Shown here: in pieces, positions 31,881-37,208 of the stretch | Numbering within the stretch: position 1 is the stretch's first letter | How the letters are laid out: every line of letters begins with the position of its first letter | Assembly (NCBI GenBank): GCA_965644295.1 | Contig: CBFFRP010000415.1 | Location: forward strand, 1 to 37,208 | DNA: 37,208 nt | Source: Paraphysomonas bandaiensis | Lineage: Eukaryota > Chrysophyceae | Reading direction: 5' to 3' | Program-made: the position numbers and the translations under genes | Notes under the pieces: model-generated | The model's database searches: none | Told to the model about the DNA's origin: nothing | The model's input: only the letters and a program-made list of their open reading frames with translations

Positions 31881-32730
31881 AAGTAAACAATATGCAAACG
31901 TGGGAAATTTTCAGAAATTTGGGAAATTCTAGTAGATTTTACTAGACTTTTAAGAATTGTTGTAGAATGGTTCTAAAAGTGCTTGAATGCAATAGTATAG
32001 TGTTAATAATTATTTTTATTAATATTTAGGTCCTATAGGACACACCAACAGCACGTTTCCTTTAACCAGTAACTACGTTGAATGCCCTAATACTACTACT
32101 ATAATAGCCATCATAAAACACCAATACACGTCGCGTCACACAAATCCTATGCTAGAGTATTCACTACGTTCAATATATAAGAGGAGGAATCATTCAGTGC
32201 TAGAACACAGCTTCGTCGAAAGATGAGACCTCCCCGTCAAAAACGAAGCAAAGATAGAAAGAAGAGCACGAAGAAGAGCACGAAGAACTCCTACACAGAA
32301 AGTCTTCTTGTGGACACGTTCGTATGGCTTATGAACGTGACAACTTCAAAGCTGAAGCCCAGCTCCTCGAGCTTCAGAATCGGAAGGAGAAGAACAAGGA
32401 ATTCTGTAGAATGTTATTGAATATAGAGAAGAGTAGAGTATGCATTGTATGTTTATTGCTCTTCTTTTCAATAATTATGTGGTGTTATGTTTATACAATG
32501 ACTAGCTAGAACTAGTTTGTAGCTCATTCACGTACATAGCAATCAAACGGTTAGTTGAACCCATTTTTATACTGAAAATAATATTAATTTGCAATATTAG
32601 TCAGTAATATATCAATACAAATGCAGAGAACTATTTATTAGCACTCTAGTAACTAGCTAGCTTTAACAAGGAATGTACGTCAAAAACGTGGGAAATTTTT
32701 TTTCCCACGTTTGCATATTGTTTACTTATG
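31878..32730. mobile_element. 847-bp terminal-inverted-repeat DNA element inserted in the LINE RNase H
   Basis: The element 31881-32727 is flanked by ATG at 31878-31880 and 32728-32730. Its terminal inverted repeats are perfect over 27 bp and begin AAGTAAACAATATGCAAACG. The right end also has a subterminal inverted copy of the repeat's inner part (AAACGTGGGAAA...TTTCCCACGTTT at about 32682-32712), forming a hairpin. Removing the element and one ATG copy joins LPPEDE to WKTGTTKIL in one frame. It has no transposase. Two overlapping frames at 32223-32509 include a charged helix, AYERDNFKAEAQLLELQNRK. A 3-bp duplication fits PIF/Harbinger or CACTA groups, but the end sequence fits neither consensus I know. 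Confidence 0.88.
32223..32509 (+). pseudogene. Accessory-protein remnant inside the inverted-repeat element
   Basis: From 32223 a basic stretch (MRPPRQKRSKDRKKSTKK) leads by a frame change into RDNFKAEAQLLELQNRKEKN at about 32337-32400. Short basic regions followed by such a C-terminal helix occur in Myb/SANT-like proteins of Harbinger-type transposons; this link is an inference from composition and pattern. It is too short to be a transposase. Confidence 0.35.
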
Positions 32731-33211
32731 GAAGACCGGTACAACAAAAATACTGCGATTAGAGACACCCTTCAGCGACGTGCCTGAACTTGGCCCGTAT
32801 GCATACGAGCTCATGGGAGCAGCAATGGCGCTTATTATACTGTCTGCGCGACTCCCATCACACATACCGATAAACACTGACTGTAAGGCCGTCTGCATAC
32901 GCACACACGAAGCACTTTCCACCAGACGTCGGGCACTGGGGCATCGTGCCAAAGGTGTACTGCTCGAAAGCATTGCAGCAAACAACGATTGCACAAGGAC
33001 AGTAGCCTGGGTCCGATCACACCCCGAACGACGCACCTCTGATGAGTCTGAATGGACATATGAAGACAAAGGAATTTACATTGCCGACGCAGTAGCAGGA
33101 GAGGACTGGCTTGAGGTAGATCGACTACTCGGCCGACAAAATTACACGGTCTGTATCATAGAAGTGGACCAAGCCATCGAGAGAATACTCACCGAGGGTT
33201 TATGGCACTGA
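32731..33211 (+). pseudogene. LINE RNase H, second part
   Basis: It continues the frame interrupted at 31880. It holds the glutamate motif (YELMGAAMALIIL), the second aspartate (INTDCKAVC) and the catalytic histidine region (VAWVRSHPERR), followed by IADAVAGE. All four RNase H catalytic positions are thus kept, two of them on this side. The domain is intact except for the inserted element. Confidence 0.85.
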
Positions 33212-34370
33212 CGCCTAACTGGGGAACGACGGTCGTATCGCACTAGCCCCCTGCTCATGGATTTCCAATCCCTCCGTAATCAACGGGCGCTGGAGGCCTA
33301 CACAGCTCTCCGAGACCAACGCTACGGTCACAATCCCGACCGGGCTCCTGGATACTGGAAAGACAGCGGAGCACTACTTCCGCGCAAACTGGCGCAAGCA
33401 GATGGTGGACCATCAAAGGACAAAGTGAGCTCCCAACTGCGCCAACGAGTACTCAATGCAGCACTGACATGGGACAAATCCTTCAGCATAGATAGGAAGA
33501 AACCGGGCGAAAACCAAACACGGACTCGACATGGCTATAGCCGTATGCTCTGACTGTGGATTTAGACTAGACTCACTCAAGCATATGTGTCTAGACTGTA
33601 CAAACGACATCATCATAACGAACGCAGATAAGGGAGTCTGCATTTCACAGCCACAAAAACGCGCTTCTAGAAGAAATGAGAAATCCGGAACTATCCCAAT
33701 GGACCACCACTGTACTCCAGCGACTCTCCAGCAGGGCCTGGAACCCTTCCGTGCCACAGGTGGAAAGATTCTGGACGGGTACCATCACAACTACACAGCT
33801 TGAAATGGTTTTTGGAGATCACATCCATGAGTCACTGACATCCCAAGCACTGCGCAGCATCGAATCAGCGATCATCAAATTACTTCTACCGCTTTTCGCT
33901 GCAGCAAAGCTCATGATCCAAGATCGAAGTAGAAGATACTTGACCCTACGGAAAGGTCCCCCAAGGCCACTACCGCGGCCGAGTCCAAAACACAGACAGA
34001 AACGGAAACGCCCAAGGGTGCTAAGATTACTAGGAATCCACAGACGAACCGAGACTGGAACACCGCCCACCGCACCTATGAACCCTATCAACCATACACA
34101 AAGGACCATAGCACCGGACCGTATGAAACCAACAGGCCCTAGACAACGGCGACGACGTCTCCGGCAACTCCTCCTATGCCCAACGCCCAAACGGTGCATG
34201 GCGACACCGCCACATTCCACCACACCATCAACCTCTCAGTACACACATCTAGTGCTCGGTACACTCAGGACCTTAATACAGAACCCGGTACCTCAGAGCC
34301 AGGCGGAACCTTATCCCAAGGGGAGACCCCCGGACAACACGCGCCATTGAGTCCTCAGACACACGAGTAG
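33212..34370 (+). pseudogene. LINE C-terminal region
   Basis: Frames shift twice. 33257-33553 reads LRNQRALEAYTALRDQRYG and QRVLNAALTWDKS. 33531-33803 has CSDCGFRLDSLKHMCLDC, a Cys/His knuckle. 33676-34350 is a proline-, arginine- and threonine-rich tail (QRLSSRAWNPSVPQV, then KHRQKRKRPRV). The regions are in the order expected for the C-terminal part of one LINE polyprotein and are probably decayed by frameshifts. Confidence 0.6.
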
Positions 34371-34400
34371 GGCGAACTCACACACAACATCAAGAACGGA

Positions 34401-34583
34401 AGTGGTTGCACCTTGGTGCTTGCGGCGACGCACAAGCAGCTTCTGTAGCGTTAAATAGTAGGATAATAGAATTTGTGCTGATTAGTTATGGGTAGAGGTC
34501 TAACTAGTAGACTAGTATTCAACTAGCCACTATATCGGAACGAGTTTTTAACGCCTATTGCTAAATAAAAAGACATTCAATAT
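34401..34583 (+). repeat. LINE 3' tail, shared with SINE-like repeats
   Basis: About 30 bases after the last LINE stop begins AGTGGTTGCACCTTGGTGCT. It contains two short potential hairpins (GCACC/GGTGC and GCTTG/CAAGC with a GCGGCGACGC middle) and ends TTGCTAAATAAAAAGACATT. The same block, with the same hairpins, ends the copies at 2889, 18699, 23721, 24283 and 25341. In the LINE it lies inside the target-site duplication, so it belongs to the element and is not a separate insertion. Confidence 0.75.
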
Positions 34584-34639
34584 ATTATAATGGCCATTAA
34601 TGCCATTACCATTAATGGCTACCAGGCCCTGAACTGAAT

Positions 34640-35042
34640 TGTATAATAAGATACAAAGATCGTGTATATTTAAGATCTGATAATATTGAATGGTAGTAGT
34701 GAAAGTGTATATTTAGTACGTGACAATGAATGAGGAAAGATGTCGATTATAATTTTACTAATCGATTATTTTTTTGTGTATACAACATTCAGTTACATAA
34801 GTATTAACCATTCTATTGTCAAACCCTAATGATAGGATTGGACATTATTTCACTGAAGTTAACTTTGCTCTACTACACGTAAGCCTTAATCTTGCTCTGT
34901 TGAACACAATGCATTTTCAAGTAAGAAATTATGATTAGTAATCTGAACACGTTGCACATATATATAATATGTACAAACTTAAGCATATACAATAGACAAT
35001 AGAGAGACCATAGTGTAAAATGTTCAATAGCTGGTTATTACA
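34640..35042 (-). repeat. LTR fragment of a gypsy-like element, interrupted by the hAT
   Basis: On the minus strand the sequence TGTAATAACCAG starts at 35042, directly after the polypurine tract GGAGGGGGGAG (35043-35053). It runs left to the hAT target-site duplication. The remainder is expected left of 29547. It shares CTGAAGTTAAC and GTTGAACACAAT motifs with 16455-16530. It contains no gene. Confidence 0.55.
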
Positions 35043-35268
35043 CTCCCCCCTCCAGCAATCGCATACGCCCGTATGCGGAACGAAGTTCACTGCGAATCTG
35101 AAAGGGCTTCATATCAGTAGCACTGATTCGAAACTCTTTTCCCTCGATCTCAGCATCATAAAGAAGTATTGGACTTAATCTCCGAATAACTTTATAAGGC
35201 CCTTCATATCTTGCTTGTAATTTGGCATTGATTTTATACAACTCCTCATAATCAGCAGATTTAAACAT
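35038..35268 (-). pseudogene. Ty3/gypsy integrase C-terminal end (GPY/F-type module)
   Basis: The minus-strand frame reads KINAKLQARYEGPYKVIRRL, then LLYDAEIEGKEFRISATDMK and PF, and ends with a stop just before the polypurine tract. The ARYEGPYKVI...HV/DMKPF pattern is the C-terminal GPY/F module of Ty3/gypsy integrases. Upstream parts are missing, so this is a fragment. Confidence 0.75.
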
Positions 35269-35526
35269 ATTAATTGTGCCCTCGTTTCAGAATTTTTAGC
35301 GCTGCCTCCTTACTACCCATGGTTAAATATAACTAAAAGTATCTCAAATCTCATAGTAACAGTAGTACTGATACACCACATCATGTACTCCAATGCTTCG
35401 CTTATTTAAACCATCATTGAGATGCTGATGATACCAAGATCAAGACTTATGATACCAGAAGAGACTATAGTGCATCTACCAACTTCACACGAATGCATAA
35501 TGTATGTACTATATTACACACCACAA
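35269..35526. other. Intergenic
   Basis: AT-rich with no gene recognised. It lies downstream of the reductase stop at 35527. Confidence 0.4.
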
Positions 35527-37041
35527 TTAATGAAGGAAAAGGAAGTACATCACAACAACGAAACAGAACACAGTTGCTGTCCGAGTAACCCAATACATGA
35601 CTTCGGCAGCGCTACTAGATTTTCCGATAATTTGTTTCGCCTCCAATAAAACATTTCCTTTTATCAGGGTCGCAGTTCCCGCTGGTGAATTGATTAAATC
35701 CAGCTTGGCAAGAATGTGAGCACACAGCGGCATGCTTGCATGGTGCTTTTCTCCACTATCTACCAGTTCCTTTAGATGATGTCTCAAATAACATGATCGC
35801 TTGGCAACAACGTCAACCACACCAGTGGAAGGAAGTGGGGGCAAAGGAAGACCAGTCAGCATGACAACACAATAAAAAATGGGTGTCGGCAGGACCAGCA
35901 TCATCTCTAGTAGCCATGGGGTGATTAAATTCGAAATAGGCCGAAGGTCAGGTTTCCAGTTTCCTCCGGCAGCAGCTGCGAGCAGAGCCTGGTATCCATC
36001 AGAATACAATACTGCCGTATACTAATACGGATTAAAGACTCACCTCAGAGCTCTCACGAATCATTGCCGCGCAAACCATTCGGAAGTTGGAATTTTGTGC
36101 ACACTCGGCTATTGTATTATTCCCTGTCGCCCCTCGCGCTGAACTTTCTGCCCACAGCACTGTCTGCAATGCAGCAAGAGTATCTAACTGAAGAAGACCC
36201 CAAGAGGAAGCTGTATGTCATTGCGCAATACATGAGAGACGTGTGACTTAAGTTTTGATATACTCACTTGTTAGGGTCTTTTGGAACAAATAAGTGAAAG
36301 GTATGGTCTCCAGCAGATTCACCGCGCCGTCTGATGTCTTCACCATTTCTTTAGTCAATCGCTCCACCACTATACAATTCTTGCCAGTCGCGTGAGTAGT
36401 AGACACTAGAGCCCCTGTCGTGGGATGTGGCACCACTGCAAAGCCAATGACTGTCTCTATGACGGTGAAACCCTTCTTGCCGGACACCCTGCACGCGGCT
36501 CGTCAAAGGAAGAAACATTACACATAAAACATACACTTCTTTGAACTCAGATCCGCCACGAACACCTCTAGACATGCAAAAAAGTGTGATCGCAAGATTG
36601 CTCGACACCATTTCGACAATCTTTTTCCCACACGCTTCACAATCTTCCGAGTTCACACAAACGAAAATGACATGACACTGCCCTAACTTGCACCAATGAC
36701 CATAACTTAAATCTGAACTCTATCCGAAAAGTAAGATATCATATAGCACAAGGTAAACATCTTACAGGAGCTTGAATAGGTTTCGATTTTCCAATCGGAT
36801 AGTACGATATTCTGTCATTGCACAATGCAGATACTGAACTGTTCCCAGCCTGAAATCCTATCAAAGTTGCAACTGCCCAGCCTACTTGAATGTTACCATA
36901 TACACAATCACTTGAGGAGTTCTTACCTGTGGCAACAAGATGAGCCCCTAAATACTTAGCTAAATGAACCGATTCAAGTGACGTGTGCGGTCCATCTGAG
37001 TATATTATTCCAACTTCTACCTTATTAGATGTATTCGACAT
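35527..37041 (-). CDS. ApbA/PanE (ketopantoate reductase)-like protein, 5 exons
   Basis: Exons (minus) 37041-36766, 36677-36535, 36488-36268, 36183-36044 and 35988-35527; introns 88, 46, 84 and 55 nt. The model gives 413 aa. The pattern follows 2-dehydropantoate 2-reductases, which reduce ketopantoate with NADPH for pantothenate and CoA synthesis. There is an N-terminal strand/helix (VEVGIIYSDG...HLAKYLGAHLVATGK) and a beta strand in CHVIFVCVNSEDCEACGKK. The mid-region reads VIGFAVVPHPTTGALVSTTH. The C-terminal helical domain has SEALLAAAAGGNWKPD and HHASMPLCAHILAKL, then TATLIKGNVLLEAKQIIG. The usual GxGxxG of the Rossmann loop is absent (YSDGPHTS), and the family's helix lysine and serine positions could not be confirmed. 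It may have lost NADPH binding or have another role. Family call from overall pattern; no database check. Confidence 0.55.
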
Positions 37042-37208
37042 GGTAGATTATCACGGTGTGGTATGGGGATCCGGTTATTTAACAGCGTAATACACTATCC
37101 CGGTTATATGTATGCATAATTGCCTCAATGCGACTCGAATCTACAGAGTACTTATAGTAAAACTGGTGTAGAATTGTGCATAAAACCCCGAAGTATGAAA
37201 ATAGAAAA
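37042..37208. other. Upstream region of the reductase-like gene
   Basis: Short AT-rich flank at the window end. No further feature is seen. Confidence 0.4.

Larger units (their letters stand above)
30638..34593 (+). mobile_element. 5'-truncated non-LTR retrotransposon (LINE) with 10-bp target-site duplication
   Basis: Direct repeats ATTATAATGG at 30638-30647 and 34584-34593 flank 30648-34583. The hAT sequence on both sides is contiguous when the LINE is removed. The left end begins inside the reverse transcriptase (around the RGITQGGTES motif), so the 5' part is missing, as expected for incomplete target-primed reverse transcription. Order: reverse transcriptase end, RNase H, C-terminal region with a CSDCGFRLDSLKHMCLDC zinc knuckle-like motif, basic tail, then the 3' tail shared with the SINE-like repeats. 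An 847-bp DNA element is inserted in RNase H. Confidence 0.88.
29547..34639 (-). mobile_element. hAT transposon with 8-bp target-site duplication, host of a nested LINE
   Basis: Direct repeats AACTGAAT at 29547-29554 and 34632-34639 flank an element at 29555-34631. Ends are CAGGGCCTGATAATCATTAA and, on the other strand, CAGGGCCTGGTAGCCATTAA. The 8-bp duplication and CAGGG ends are classic for hAT. Subterminal regions are dense in CCATTAATGG motifs. Without the nested LINE the hAT would be about 1.1 kb. It carries on the minus strand a zinc-finger fragment and the C-terminal dimerisation region but not a full catalytic core, so it is a non-autonomous deletion derivative. Confidence 0.9.

Noticed and set aside
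33819-34223. Minus-strand open frame of 134 codons
   Set aside because: It is antisense to the basic C-terminal region of the LINE and has no domain.
1-37208. CRISPR arrays, rRNA genes, bacterial-style operons
   Set aside because: No regularly spaced repeats with unique spacers, no rRNA-like sequence and no ribosome binding sites. Genes are intron-containing and eukaryotic.

Overview
The window is nuclear DNA of a eukaryote, probably a unicellular protist or alga. It has spliceosomal genes with very short GT-AG introns (mostly 43-76 nt), no operons, long AT-rich intergenic tracts and many decayed transposons. Host gene content includes a tetraspanin, Rab-like GTPases, eIF2D, GDP-mannose 3,5-epimerase and a ketopantoate-reductase-like protein. 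I cannot place the species. All exon models below were built by hand from splice signals and reading frame; for six of the eight multi-exon or single-exon host genes the spliced length is an exact multiple of three from ATG to stop.

Layout. 1-1.7 kb: decayed Ty3/gypsy-like integrase and chromodomain-like remnant ending in a polypurine tract. 1.7-5.9 kb: no gene, with two copies of a dispersed repeat. 5.96-6.96 kb (+): tetraspanin. 7.66-8.68 kb (-): secreted-type class I methyltransferase. 9.1-11 kb: hAT and other transposon relics. 12.19-14.94 kb (-): two tandem Rab-like GTPase genes, the upstream one with a long C-terminal extension. 15.39-16.32 kb (+): zinc-finger protein lysine-type methyltransferase. 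17.0-17.56 kb (-): Ty1/copia relic. 18.39-18.83 kb: SINE-like repeat with target-site duplication. 19.30-20.55 kb (-): GDP-mannose 3,5-epimerase. 20.97-23.46 kb (+): a proteinase K-type subtilase fused in frame to a bile-acid:sodium-symporter (BASS/SLC10) membrane domain. 23.7-26 kb: repeats and a second hAT relic. 26.27-28.60 kb (-): eIF2D. 29.55-34.63 kb: a three-level nest of transposons. 34.64-35.3 kb: gypsy-like LTR and integrase tail. 35.53-37.04 kb (-): ApbA/PanE-like reductase.

The two most notable items are the subtilase-BASS fusion, an architecture I do not know from any described family, and the transposon nest. In the nest a hAT element (8-bp target duplication) contains a 5'-truncated LINE (10-bp duplication), which contains an 847-bp inverted-repeat DNA element (3-bp duplication). 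Removing the innermost element with one duplication copy restores the LINE reading frame exactly. The LINE's 3' tail is shared with at least five short dispersed repeats in the window, the pattern expected for a SINE mobilised by that LINE.

The host genes do not form an obvious pathway. Two divergent gene pairs (GTPase/methyltransferase and epimerase/subtilase-BASS) share a 14-base near-palindromic motif in their intergenic regions.
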